Below are positions 9,952-19,123 of a stretch of 64,000 bases of DNA, piece by piece; within the stretch, counting starts at the first letter, position 1; each line of letters begins with the position of its first letter. Made by a program: the position numbers and the translations under genes. The notes under the pieces are model-generated. The model had not been told where the DNA came from. It saw nothing but the letters and a program-made list of their open reading frames with translations, and searched no databases. The stretch comes from Dorea sp. (GTDB taxonomy: Bacteria > Bacillota > Clostridia > Lachnospirales > Lachnospiraceae): NCBI GenBank assembly GCA_022769185.1, contig JALEKG010000047.1, positions 1 through 64,000 of the forward strand. The letters run 5' to 3'.

Positions 9952-11211
9952 ATGAATTACAAAGTACAATTAGAATTTTTTGAAAAACTGTTACAAAATT
10001 ACCATCTTTCTTTTCATTATTTATCCGAAAATACAGAGTCCGAACCCATTTTTGATTATGGTCTGCGCAGGCTATTTAAACCTGATCTCGATTATTATAA
10101 GATTGCAGATGAGATTGCCAGATATTATAAGCCAAATACCATCTATAAAATTCAGGATTATTTTTTCTGTAATTATCTCATCTTCCAGCTGCCGGATACA
10201 GAAATACCTACACATATGATCATCGGCCCTTATGAACTCATTCCGATTCGTTCTGAAATGTTCAAAAAAGACTTTATTGATTATGTGATTTCCACAGGTA
10301 TTGAACATTCGATTAAAAAATTTTACTACGATATACCGATCATCCCGGAAGAAAGCCGTATCATGACAATGCTATATACTTTAGGGGAATATATGTGGGG
10401 TGATATGGATCATTTTACTGTAGAAGATGTCCATGAACTTGTATCTGATACTTTTATTACATTTGACCCTGTCCCACAACGGACGGATCTGCAGGAAGCA
10501 GAAGATCCTTATCTTAGCATTAAGGCAATGGAAGACCGTTACGCAGAAGAAAACAAACTGATTCAAGCCGTATCCCAGGGACAGATCCATAAAGCTGAAC
10601 TTCATTTTAATAACCTGGCTTCTTTCCAGTCCGAACAGCGGACTTCCGATACCCTGCGCAACACGAAAAATTATGCCATTGTTTTTAATACTTTGATGCG
10701 AAAGGCAGCAGAAGCCGGCGCGGTGCACCCTCTTCACATTGATTCTTTGTCCTCAAGATATGCAAAAAAAATTGAGCTGGCTACTTCTGTCCATGCACTG
10801 GCTGCACTGCAAAGGGAGATGGTTCATAAATACTGCCTTCTTGTGATCAATCATTCCATGAAAGGATATTCACTGCTTGTCCGGAAGATCCTCACCCGGA
10901 TTGATTCGGATCTGGCTTCTGACTTAAGCCTTAAGACGCAAGCAAAACAGTTGAATATGAATCCAAGTTATCTGTCATCATTATTTAAAAAAGAAACAGG
11001 GAGCACATTAACAGAATACGTGAACAAAAAAAGAATTGAACATGCAATTTTTCTTCTGAATACTACTACTATGCAGATTCAGACGATTGCCCAGGCGTGT
11101 GGAATCACTGATGTAAATTATTTTACAAAAATTTTCAAAAAACAAATTGGTATTACACCGAAAGAATATCGCAATAAAATCATAAGCTCTAAACGAAATG
11201 TTTCGCATTAA
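9952..11211 (+). CDS. AraC family transcriptional regulator
   Basis: C-terminal AraC HTH (LNMNPSYLSSLFKKETGSTLTEYVNKKRIEHA...IAQACGITDVNYFTKIFKKQIGITPKEYR); ATG 9952 behind aagaggag. Confidence 0.9.
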   Translation: MNYKVQLEFFEKLLQNYHLSFHYLSENTESEPIFDYGLRRLFKPDLDYYKIADEIARYYKPNTIYKIQDYFFCNYLIFQLPDTEIPTHMIIGPYELIPIRSEMFKKDFIDYVISTGIEHSIKKFYYDIPIIPEESRIMTMLYTLGEYMWGDMDHFTVEDVHELVSDTFITFDPVPQRTDLQEAEDPYLSIKAMEDRYAEENKLIQAVSQGQIHKAELHFNNLASFQSEQRTSDTLRNTKNYAIVFNTLMRKAAEAGAVHPLHIDSLSSRYAKKIELATSVHALAALQREMVHKYCLLVINHSMKGYSLLVRKILTRIDSDLASDLSLKTQAKQLNMNPSYLSSLFKKETGSTLTEYVNKKRIEHAIFLLNTTTMQIQTIAQACGITDVNYFTKIFKKQIGITPKEYRNKIISSKRNVSH

Positions 11212-11255
11212 ATTAAAAAATAACAAAGATGTATAGAAAGGAGTTTAACATACTT

Positions 11256-12560
11256 ATGAACCCAACTGTTACTATTATTGTCCCAGTCTATAACGCAGAA
11301 AAAACCATTTCACGCTGCATAGAAAGCATCTTAAATCAGGACTATACTGATTTTGAACTGATTCTGGTAGATGATGGAAGCAAAGATTCTTCCGGGGCTA
11401 TTTGTGATAACTATGCTTCCGGGGATTCCCGTGTTTTGGTTATCCATAAAGAAAATTCAGGAGTTTCTGATTCCAGAAATACGGCCCTGGATCAGGCACG
11501 TGGTACTTATCTTCAGTTTCTTGACAGTGACGACTGGATCACTCCAAACGCCACTGGTCTTCTGGTCCAGTCTGCCGAACGCTACCATTGTGATCTGGTC
11601 ATCTCCGACTTCTATCGTGTCGTGGGAGACCGCTTAGCTCACAAAGGTGATATCGAAGATGACTGTGTTCTGACACAGGAAGAATTTGCAGAACACATGA
11701 TAGAAAATCCGGCAGATTTTTATTATGGTGTCCTCTGGAACAAGTTATTCCGCCGGGAAATTGTTGAAAAATATCATCTTCGAATGGATACCAGTATCAG
11801 TTGGTGTGAAGATTTCATGTTTAACCTGGAATATATCCGGCATGCTAAAGTTTTTTATGCGCTTCAGGTCCCCATCTATTATTATGTTAAGACAAAAGGA
11901 TCTCTTGCCAGTCAGGGAATGAGCATCTCCAAGACGATAAAAATGAAACTGATGGTCTTTGAATACTACAACAATTTTTATAAACATGTGCTAAATGATG
12001 AGGATTACGAAAAGAACCGGCTACAAGTCTACCGTTTTCTGGTAGATGCAGCCGGTGACGGAGCTGTTCCGCCCGCGATCCTTCCCGGCTCCCAGAAATT
12101 GGGGGAAGAACGAAGTCTCATTTCTCCAGGAGCAGTTACAGGAGAAGGTTTTCTTCTGGACGAGTATCGCAACCGGAAACTTTTGGATTATTATCTGGAA
12201 CCGGTAGCCCTGAAAAATAATCTTTCTTTAGAAGAGACTCGTCTGCTTCTTTCCCTGAATCAGCCTCACCACTGCACAACCCGCCGGGAGCTGGCAGACT
12301 TCGCAGACATCAGCCAGCGTTCCCTTTCAATTTTACTTCAGAGGCTTTCGGTGAAAGGGATATTAAAAACAGAAAATAATCGAAGTAAAAAACAGTTAAA
12401 TATTATATTTCTTCCTCCTGCAGCCCCGATCTTTGAAGATCTGGCTGCCGCTCAAAGCAGCTTTGATCAGGCAAGATTTGAAGGTTTCACGGAAGAAGAT
12501 CTGATTCAATACTCTCAATATACTGACAGAATCAAGCAAAATATTCAGAAGATTCTATAA
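11256..12560 (+). CDS. GT2 glycosyltransferase with C-terminal MarR-like winged-helix domain
   Basis: TIIVPVYNAEKTISRCIESILNQ, DDGSKDSS, LDSDDW; C-terminus TRRELADFADISQRSLSILLQRLSVKGILKTENNRSKKQLNIIFLPPAAPIFEDL resembles a MarR wHTH; start 11256 behind AAAGGAG. Confidence 0.85.
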   Translation: MNPTVTIIVPVYNAEKTISRCIESILNQDYTDFELILVDDGSKDSSGAICDNYASGDSRVLVIHKENSGVSDSRNTALDQARGTYLQFLDSDDWITPNATGLLVQSAERYHCDLVISDFYRVVGDRLAHKGDIEDDCVLTQEEFAEHMIENPADFYYGVLWNKLFRREIVEKYHLRMDTSISWCEDFMFNLEYIRHAKVFYALQVPIYYYVKTKGSLASQGMSISKTIKMKLMVFEYYNNFYKHVLNDEDYEKNRLQVYRFLVDAAGDGAVPPAILPGSQKLGEERSLISPGAVTGEGFLLDEYRNRKLLDYYLEPVALKNNLSLEETRLLLSLNQPHHCTTRRELADFADISQRSLSILLQRLSVKGILKTENNRSKKQLNIIFLPPAAPIFEDLAAAQSSFDQARFEGFTEEDLIQYSQYTDRIKQNIQKIL

Positions 12561-12574
12561 TTCTCGCAAAAGAA

Positions 12575-12636
12575 AAAGGATTGTTGAACCCCTTTGCCTC
12601 TGAATTTTATTGGCCGGACAGTTTCAACAATCCTTT
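12575..12636 (-). terminator. Long-loop inverted repeat between convergent genes
   Basis: Perfect 14-bp arms aaaggattgttgaa (12575-12588) / ttcaacaatccttt (12623-12636); minus strand continues into TTTTTCTTTT. Confidence 0.6.
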
Positions 12637-12638
12637 GT

Positions 12639-13946
12639 CTATATAATTTGATTAAAGACTTCTTTATTCAGTGCTTTATTCTGATGGGCAACAATCGTAG
12701 TACATACCGCGTCTCCGGTAATATTTACTGCTGTCCTTGTCATATCCAGAATTCGGTCAATTCCCATAATCAGTCCGATTGCTTCTACTGGAAGTCCCAC
12801 TGAATTGAATACCATCGTCAGTGTAACCAGACCAACGCTAGGTACTCCGGCAGTTCCAATGGAAGCTAACGTTGCGGTTCCGATTACCGTCAGATAATCT
12901 ACAATATCCAGATGTATTCCAAAAGCCTGCGCGGCAAATACAACTGCCACTCCCTGCATGATCGCGGTTCCGTCCATGTTGATGGTTGCTCCCAGCGGAA
13001 TGGTAAAGGAAGATATCTTTTTCGACACTCCCATTTTCTTTGCCAATGTATCAATAGACATCGGAATCGTGGCATTGGATGTTGCCGTAGAGAATGCAAA
13101 AGCCATAACCGGGAAGAATTTTTTTATAAATTTAATCGGATTTAATCCGGTAAATCCTTTCAATAGTGCCATATATACAACGAAACACTGTATAGCCAGT
13201 GCTAGCAGCACGCCGATCATATATTTTGCCAGCGGGACAAATGCACTAAACCCGATATTGGCAAACGTTCTTCCAATCAGGCAGAAAACGCCGACTGGAG
13301 CAAGCTTCATAACCATCATAGTCATTTCCATCATAATGTCATTAAACTGACTGAAGAAATTTGCTACCGTTTCTGTACGTTCTCCAAGCTTTGCCAAAAT
13401 GATTCCGACAATCAACGCGAATACGATAATCTGAAGCATACTTCCACTTGCCAGAGAATTAATCGGATTATCTGGAATTATATTCAAAAGTGTATCTGAC
13501 AAAGAGGTGGACTGCATCGACTCTACTTCCGCTGCATTTGACTGAATCGCACTCATATCCAGTCCAACCCCCGGATTGATCAGGTTCCCAATGGATAAAG
13601 CTACGGTAATCGCAAGTGCAGTTGTAAACAGATAAAAGATCAGTGTTCTGACACCTACCGTACCGAGTTTTTTCGTATCACCAATGGCCATACTTCCACA
13701 GACCAGTGAACAAAATACCAGCGGGACAACCAGCATTTTCATCAAACGGATGAATCCCTGGCCAATTACATAAAGAACTCCTTCTACAATGATATCATTT
13801 TTCGCATAACCATCCGGCACCAGATAACACAATATGATTCCAAAAGCTGCCCCTGCGATCAGAGCGATGAAAATCTTTGTCGTAAGTCCCAGATTCTTTT
13901 TTTCTTTATTTGCATTTTTTCCCATTCTACTCCTCCATTCTTTCAT
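12639..13946 (-). CDS. Dicarboxylate/amino acid:cation symporter (DAACS family)
   Basis: SGSMLQIIVFALIVGI, ATSNATIPMS, GATINMDGTAIMQGVAVVF, GIDRILDMTRTAVNITGDA. Confidence 0.93.
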   Translation of the reverse strand: MKEWRSRMGKNANKEKKNLGLTTKIFIALIAGAAFGIILCYLVPDGYAKNDIIVEGVLYVIGQGFIRLMKMLVVPLVFCSLVCGSMAIGDTKKLGTVGVRTLIFYLFTTALAITVALSIGNLINPGVGLDMSAIQSNAAEVESMQSTSLSDTLLNIIPDNPINSLASGSMLQIIVFALIVGIILAKLGERTETVANFFSQFNDIMMEMTMMVMKLAPVGVFCLIGRTFANIGFSAFVPLAKYMIGVLLALAIQCFVVYMALLKGFTGLNPIKFIKKFFPVMAFAFSTATSNATIPMSIDTLAKKMGVSKKISSFTIPLGATINMDGTAIMQGVAVVFAAQAFGIHLDIVDYLTVIGTATLASIGTAGVPSVGLVTLTMVFNSVGLPVEAIGLIMGIDRILDMTRTAVNITGDAVCTTIVAHQNKALNKEVFNQII

Positions 13947-14775
13947 TCATATATTCTTCCAGAGATGCTCTCCACTCCGGCATTTCATAAACATCAATGA
14001 TCCGAAGGATAAAGTTGTCCAATACCGCATATGCGGGCCTGACGGAAGAAAGATCTGATTCACTGGTCGGAACCGACTTAAGATCTACTTTTTTTCCTGC
14101 GATCCGTAAAATCTCATTTGCAAATTCATATCGGTTACAGGTTCCTTTACAGGTAGCATGATAAGTACCGTACTCATTCGTCCGGATCAGATATAAGATG
14201 ATTCGTGCCAGATCCTTCGCACTGGTCGGAGAACCAAACTGATCCGAAGCTACGGCAAGTGGTTTCCCCTGATCTGCCGCATCCAGGACACGAGTTACAA
14301 AGTTATTTCCCTCTCCATATACCCAGTTACTTCTGATAATAAAATGCTTATGTGTAAATTCTTTCACATAATTCTCCCCTGCTCTTTTGGAGCGTCCATA
14401 TACGGTTGTCGGATTGGTATCATCAAATTCACTGTATGGTTTCTTACTCAGTCCGTCAAATACATCATCTGTAGACAGCTGTACCATCTTGGCTCCTACT
14501 TTTCTCGCCACAATGCTTAAATTTCTGGCTCCAAGAGCATTCACGCGATATGCAAGCTCCGGTTCTTTTTCACACAGTTCTGTATCTGTCACAGCCGCAC
14601 AATTGATAATGACATCTGGTCTGTTAATTTCTCCAAAGCTCAATACTTCATCCGTCTCCGTAATATCCAGTTCATTTTTATCTGTATTAAACACCTCAAT
14701 TTCCAACGGATCTAACACTGCATTTATTGCAGTTCCTATCTGTCCCCCGGAACCCACAATCCATACTTTTAACAT
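13927..14775 (-). CDS. NAD-dependent sugar epimerase/reductase, RmlD (dTDP-4-dehydrorhamnose reductase)-like
   Basis: GSGGQIGTAI, NCAAVTD, STDDVFDG, TVYGRSKRAGE, IIRSNWVYG. Confidence 0.88.
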   Translation of the reverse strand: MLKVWIVGSGGQIGTAINAVLDPLEIEVFNTDKNELDITETDEVLSFGEINRPDVIINCAAVTDTELCEKEPELAYRVNALGARNLSIVARKVGAKMVQLSTDDVFDGLSKKPYSEFDDTNPTTVYGRSKRAGENYVKEFTHKHFIIRSNWVYGEGNNFVTRVLDAADQGKPLAVASDQFGSPTSAKDLARIILYLIRTNEYGTYHATCKGTCNRYEFANEILRIAGKKVDLKSVPTSESDLSSVRPAYAVLDNFILRIIDVYEMPEWRASLEEYMNERMEE

Positions 14776-14796
14776 TTCTCAAACCTCCTTAACATT

Positions 14797-14825
14797 AAAA
14801 AAGCGCTGAATTAATCAACGCTTTT
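14797..14825 (-). terminator. Terminator-like hairpin between the promoter at 14841-14869 and the RmlD-like gene
   Basis: Minus strand AAAGCGTTGA TTAAT TCAGCGCTTTTTT, ~10-bp stem plus T6. Confidence 0.75.
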
Positions 14826-14840
14826 CACAATTTACTGAGT

Positions 14841-14869
14841 ATTATATCAGCCGTATTTTTTCATGTCAA
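14841..14869 (-). promoter_or_regulatory. Consensus sigma-A promoter
   Basis: TTGACA (14864-14869) - 17 nt - TATAAT (14841-14846). Confidence 0.8.
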
Positions 14870-14870
14870 G

Positions 14871-15215
14871 TTAAAGATTTTTCCAGACTTCTTCCACATC
14901 CATATCCATACGGATCTCATCCACAACCTTCTCACTGTTTACATTCATGATTTCTCTTCCGTCATAATCGATCGATACAAATAACGCAAACAGCAGAAAG
15001 CTTAGGAAAAACCTGACACCAAAACTTCCACTTTCCGTCTGCATTCCTGCTTCGGGATATAACCCGGCATATGCCATACCGTATCGAGGATGAACTGCAG
15101 GAATCTCTTGATCACGATACAGCTTCCTTGTCTGTTCCAGAAGCTGCTTTCTTCTTTTTTCCGAACTGTTCACAACTATCACCTCTTGGAAATATATGCT
15201 GTCTCCAACATTCAT
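14871..15215 (-). CDS. Hypothetical small protein with one predicted TM segment
   Basis: FFLSFLLFALFVSI hydrophobic stretch; possible GTG start at 15173 behind AGAGGTG. Confidence 0.55.
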   Translation of the reverse strand: MNVGDSIYFQEVIVVNSSEKRRKQLLEQTRKLYRDQEIPAVHPRYGMAYAGLYPEAGMQTESGSFGVRFFLSFLLFALFVSIDYDGREIMNVNSEKVVDEIRMDMDVEEVWKNL

Positions 15216-15238
15216 ATTCCAATAAGGTGTGTTTTAAA

Positions 15239-16522
15239 TTACCGGTCTGCCAGTTCTTTCACAATGTCTTCCCAGGTAAGGCCTTTTTCTACCATCAGTA
15301 CCATCGCATGATACAGAAAATCAGCCATCTCATACTTGACTTCCTCTGGATTCGGATTCTTTGCCGCAATCACAACTTCCGTTGCCTCTTCCCCAATCTT
15401 CTTCAGAATCTTATCAATCCCTTTATCGAACAGGTAATTGGTATAAGAACCTTCTCTTGGATTCTCTTTCCGGTCTAAAATCGTCTGATAAACAGATTCA
15501 AATATCCTGAGTGGATTGGTCTCATCATAATCTGTACCTACCAGTGGCTGGAAAAAACAAGTCGGGTTCCCGGTATGACATGCAGCTCCGATCTGGTCTA
15601 CCTTGGCAAGCAGCGTATCCAGATCACAGTCAATCGTCAGGGATTTTACATACTGAAAATGGCCGCTGGTTTCACCTTTCACCCACAGTTTCTGTCTGCT
15701 TCTGCTGAAGTAGGTCATCTTTCCCGTCTTTATTGTCTGATTAAATGATTCTTCATTCATATATGCCAACATCAAAACTTCCTGCGTCTTATAATGCTGC
15801 ACCACGACTGGTATTAATCCCTGGTCATTCGTCTTAAACTGAGAAAATTCCATCATACTTTCAAAAGAAGTCATCTTAATATCTTCTGCTGCACATTCAT
15901 CTTTAAATGTCACAAAATCCATATTCTGCTGACTGACATACTTTCCGGAAAGTCCTTTCACACCAGTACATTTCAATATTTTAAATAACTCTGATTTTTC
16001 CTCTGTATCTGTTACGATCACGCATGGAACATCTGTAACATTCATGATCGAATTCAGATCCAGTCTGTGCATAAATACAATCTCACTACAATATTCCTGA
16101 ATCAGATGCTGGTGCTTAAACAGCCCATCAAAATCATTTAATGAAACCGCCAGTTTTTCTTTTCCAAACCGCTTTGCTGCATCTTCAATCAGCTTCACAC
16201 TCTCCGGTTTTGAAAAATTCAGCATTGCCCGTTTCGCACCGGCATATAAAATCTTTTTAATATCTTCCTGTCTTTTTATATTTCCACCTGCAATCATTGG
16301 AATACGGATCAGTCGGTTCATCCGTTTCATCATATTGATTGCTTCTTCATGCTCTTCATCTGAATCAGACAGATCAAACACAATCAATTCATCTGCACCG
16401 TGATCACTGTAATATTTTGCAAGTTCAATGACATCTTCGGCAATCACAGTTTTATCATGAAACCATCTCACTGCCTTTCCGTCCGCGATGAAGATACAGG
16501 GGATTAATTTCTTATAACTCAT
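15239..16522 (-). CDS. hisIE: HisIE (phosphoribosyl-AMP cyclohydrolase / phosphoribosyl-ATP pyrophosphatase) with N-terminal degenerate HisF-like domain
   Basis: HisI motifs ([35 protein letters not shown]), HisE motifs ([15 protein letters not shown]), N-terminal HisF-like barrel ([20 protein letters not shown]). Confidence 0.88.
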   Translation of the reverse strand: MSYKKLIPCIFIADGKAVRWFHDKTVIAEDVIELAKYYSDHGADELIVFDLSDSDEEHEEAINMMKRMNRLIRIPMIAGGNIKRQEDIKKILYAGAKRAMLNFSKPESVKLIEDAAKRFGKEKLAVSLNDFDGLFKHQHLIQEYCSEIVFMHRLDLNSIMNVTDVPCVIVTDTEEKSELFKILKCTGVKGLSGKYVSQQNMDFVTFKDECAAEDIKMTSFESMMEFSQFKTNDQGLIPVVVQHYKTQEVLMLAYMNEESFNQTIKTGKMTYFSRSRQKLWVKGETSGHFQYVKSLTIDCDLDTLLAKVDQIGAACHTGNPTCFFQPLVGTDYDETNPLRIFESVYQTILDRKENPREGSYTNYLFDKGIDKILKKIGEEATEVVIAAKNPNPEEVKYEMADFLYHAMVLMVEKGLTWEDIVKELADR

Positions 16523-16534
16523 TTTACTTCTCCT

Positions 16535-17122
16535 TTAAAGACTTCCCTTTGTCGTCCACGCTTCCTTGATTCTTGGCTCTTCCATTGTTGCCATATCCAA
16601 CGCTTTTCCAAAACTTTTGAACAAAGCTTCTGCTTTATGATGATCATTCACACCATCCAGAACTTTTAGATGAAGATTGATCATCGCACTGTAAGATACC
16701 GCATAGAAAAATTCCCGGACCATTGCAGTATTCATTTCCCCCATACGCTCTCCTGTAAAAGGTGCATCCATATTTAAATATGGTCTTCCGGACAGATCGA
16801 CTGCGCAAAGCACAAGTGTTTCATCCATCGGAAGGATAGAATGTCCAAAACGTTTGATGCCGGCTTTATCGCCGACTGCCTGAAGAATGGCCTGTCCAAG
16901 CACAATCCCGGTATCCTCGATCGTATGATGGCAGTCTACGTGAAGATCTCCCTTTACATTCACGGTAAGATCAAATAATCCATGCCTTGCGAACCCATCC
17001 AGCATATGATCAAAAAAACCGATTCCAGTATTGATCTGTGTTTTTCCCGTTCCGTCCAGATTCAGTGTAATTGCTATATCTGTCTCTTTTGTCGTTCTGG
17101 TACAGCTGGCTGTTCTATTCAT
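16535..17122 (-). CDS. hisB: Imidazoleglycerol-phosphate dehydratase
   Basis: GIGFFDHMLDGFARHG, DCHHTIEDTGIVLG, INLHLKVLDGVNDHHKAEALFK; ATG 17122 preceded by GGAGGCAG. Confidence 0.95.
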   Translation of the reverse strand: MNRTASCTRTTKETDIAITLNLDGTGKTQINTGIGFFDHMLDGFARHGLFDLTVNVKGDLHVDCHHTIEDTGIVLGQAILQAVGDKAGIKRFGHSILPMDETLVLCAVDLSGRPYLNMDAPFTGERMGEMNTAMVREFFYAVSYSAMINLHLKVLDGVNDHHKAEALFKSFGKALDMATMEEPRIKEAWTTKGSL

Positions 17123-17135
17123 TTCATCTGCCTCC

Positions 17136-18437
17136 TTACTCTGCTTCCGCTTCAAAGCGAACTTTGATGGAATTGGCATGTGCAGTCAGCTGCTCTGCCT
17201 CAGCAAAAGCTTCAATATCTTTATGTATATTTTGAAGTGCATCTTTAGAATATGAAATAATACTTGATTTCTTAATAAAATCATCTACAGACAATGCAGA
17301 AAAGAATTTCGCAGTTCCGTTTGTCGGAAGTACATGATTTGGCCCTGCAAAATAATCTCCCAACGGCTCACTGGAATATTCTCCGATAAAGATTGCACCT
17401 GCATTTCGGATCTTTGTCATTACATCATATGGATTCTTCGTCTGAATCTCCAGATGCTCTGAAGCGATATCATTTGCAATATCAATGACATCATCCATGG
17501 TATCTGCAACAAGAATATATCCGTAATTATCCAGTGATTTCTGTATGATCTCGCTTCTGGAAAGCTCTTTCAGAAAACCATCCACCTGATCAGAAACCTT
17601 CTGTACAAGCTCCTCACTGGTAGTCACAAGAATCGCAGATGCAAGTTCGTCGTGCTCTGCCTGTGACAGAAGATCCGCCGCAACATATCTCGGATTTGCA
17701 GTTTCATCCGCAATCACCAGGATCTCACTTGGACCTGCAATTGCATCGATGCTTACGTGTCCATATACCGCCTTCTTTGCCAGTGCTACATAGATATTGC
17801 CAGGCCCTACGATTTTATCTACTTTCGGAATACTTTCCGTTCCGTAAGCCAGTGCTCCAATTGCCTGAGCTCCTCCGACTTTATAGATTGCAGTTGCCCC
17901 TGCCTCATGTGCGGCAATCAGGGTATTGGGTGTTACTTTTCCATCTTTTCCAGGAGGAGTTACCATAATAATCTCATCCACTCCGGCTACTTTTGCGGGA
18001 ACAATGTTCATCAGGACAGAAGATGGATATACAGCCTTTCCTCCCGGCACATAGACGCCGACTCTGTGGAGAGGTGTTACTTTCTGTCCCAGGATTGTTC
18101 CATCCGGCTGGCTGTCAAACCAGCTGAACTGTCTCTGTTTTTTATGATAGCTCTCAATGTTTTTCAGAGCTTTTCTGATAATCTCTATCAGTTTAGGATC
18201 AGCCAGTTCATACGCTTCTTTGATCTCTTCCTCTGTCACTTTTATATTCTGGGCATTAATCTCAGCCTGATCAAATTTCTTCGTATAATCAAAAATGGCC
18301 TGATCTTTTTCATTCTTTACCCGATCCAGGATTTCCTGAACCCCTTGTTCATATTCTCCATAATTGTTCGGGCTTCTCTTTAACAGATCCTCCAGAAGAT
18401 TCTGTTTTATGTCTTTGTCTAACCGCTGTATTCTCAT
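17136..18437 (-). CDS. hisD: Histidinol dehydrogenase
   Basis: VPGGKAVYPSSVLMN, VGGAQAIGALAYGTE, IAGPSEILVIAD, GPNHVLPTNGTAKFF. Confidence 0.96.
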   Translation of the reverse strand: MRIQRLDKDIKQNLLEDLLKRSPNNYGEYEQGVQEILDRVKNEKDQAIFDYTKKFDQAEINAQNIKVTEEEIKEAYELADPKLIEIIRKALKNIESYHKKQRQFSWFDSQPDGTILGQKVTPLHRVGVYVPGGKAVYPSSVLMNIVPAKVAGVDEIIMVTPPGKDGKVTPNTLIAAHEAGATAIYKVGGAQAIGALAYGTESIPKVDKIVGPGNIYVALAKKAVYGHVSIDAIAGPSEILVIADETANPRYVAADLLSQAEHDELASAILVTTSEELVQKVSDQVDGFLKELSRSEIIQKSLDNYGYILVADTMDDVIDIANDIASEHLEIQTKNPYDVMTKIRNAGAIFIGEYSSEPLGDYFAGPNHVLPTNGTAKFFSALSVDDFIKKSSIISYSKDALQNIHKDIEAFAEAEQLTAHANSIKVRFEAEAE

Positions 18438-18475
18438 CCATCGTCATCCTTTCTTCTTTTGCTTCTATATCGGTT

Positions 18476-19117
18476 TTACATCTGAACCTGCGCACGCAGT
18501 CTGAGAAGCAATTCTTTAATTCGGTCATTTTCCATCCGCATGCTGACAGGATTTACGATCATTCTGGCTGACAGAGGACATACCTCTTCTAAAACCTCCA
18601 GTCCATTCTCCCTCAGAGTAGAACCAGTCTCAACAATATCCACAATCACCTCTGAAAGACCTACGATCGGTGCCAGTTCTATAGAACCATTCAGTTTAAT
18701 AATCTCCACGGTCTGATGTTTCGTATTATAAAAATAATCTTTTGCTATATTCGGATACTTGGTAGCTACACGGATCAGTTCATGATTTTGAAGGAGCGGT
18801 GCAGCATCTTGATACCCACATACACACATCTTACATTTCCCATATCCAAGATCCAGTACTTCATGTACTTTACGTCCTTCTTCCAGAATCGTATCCTTTC
18901 CAACCACACCGATATCTGCTGCTCCATATTCTACATACGTCGGCACATCCGGTCCTTTTGCAAGGAAAAACCGAAGTTTTAACTCTTCATTTGTAAAGAT
19001 CAGCTTTCTGGAGCCTTTCTCTTTCATTTCCTCACAGGTTATTCCGATTTTTTCAAATAATTCCAGTGTCTGATTTGCCAGACGCCCTTTGCCGAGGGCA
19101 AATGTCAGGTATCTCAT
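18476..19117 (-). CDS. hisG: ATP phosphoribosyltransferase catalytic subunit, short form
   Basis: ALGKGRL, DIGVVGKDTI, DIVETGSTLRENGL. Confidence 0.95.
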   Translation of the reverse strand: MRYLTFALGKGRLANQTLELFEKIGITCEEMKEKGSRKLIFTNEELKLRFFLAKGPDVPTYVEYGAADIGVVGKDTILEEGRKVHEVLDLGYGKCKMCVCGYQDAAPLLQNHELIRVATKYPNIAKDYFYNTKHQTVEIIKLNGSIELAPIVGLSEVIVDIVETGSTLRENGLEVLEEVCPLSARMIVNPVSMRMENDRIKELLLRLRAQVQM

Positions 19118-19123
19118 CTCCGT

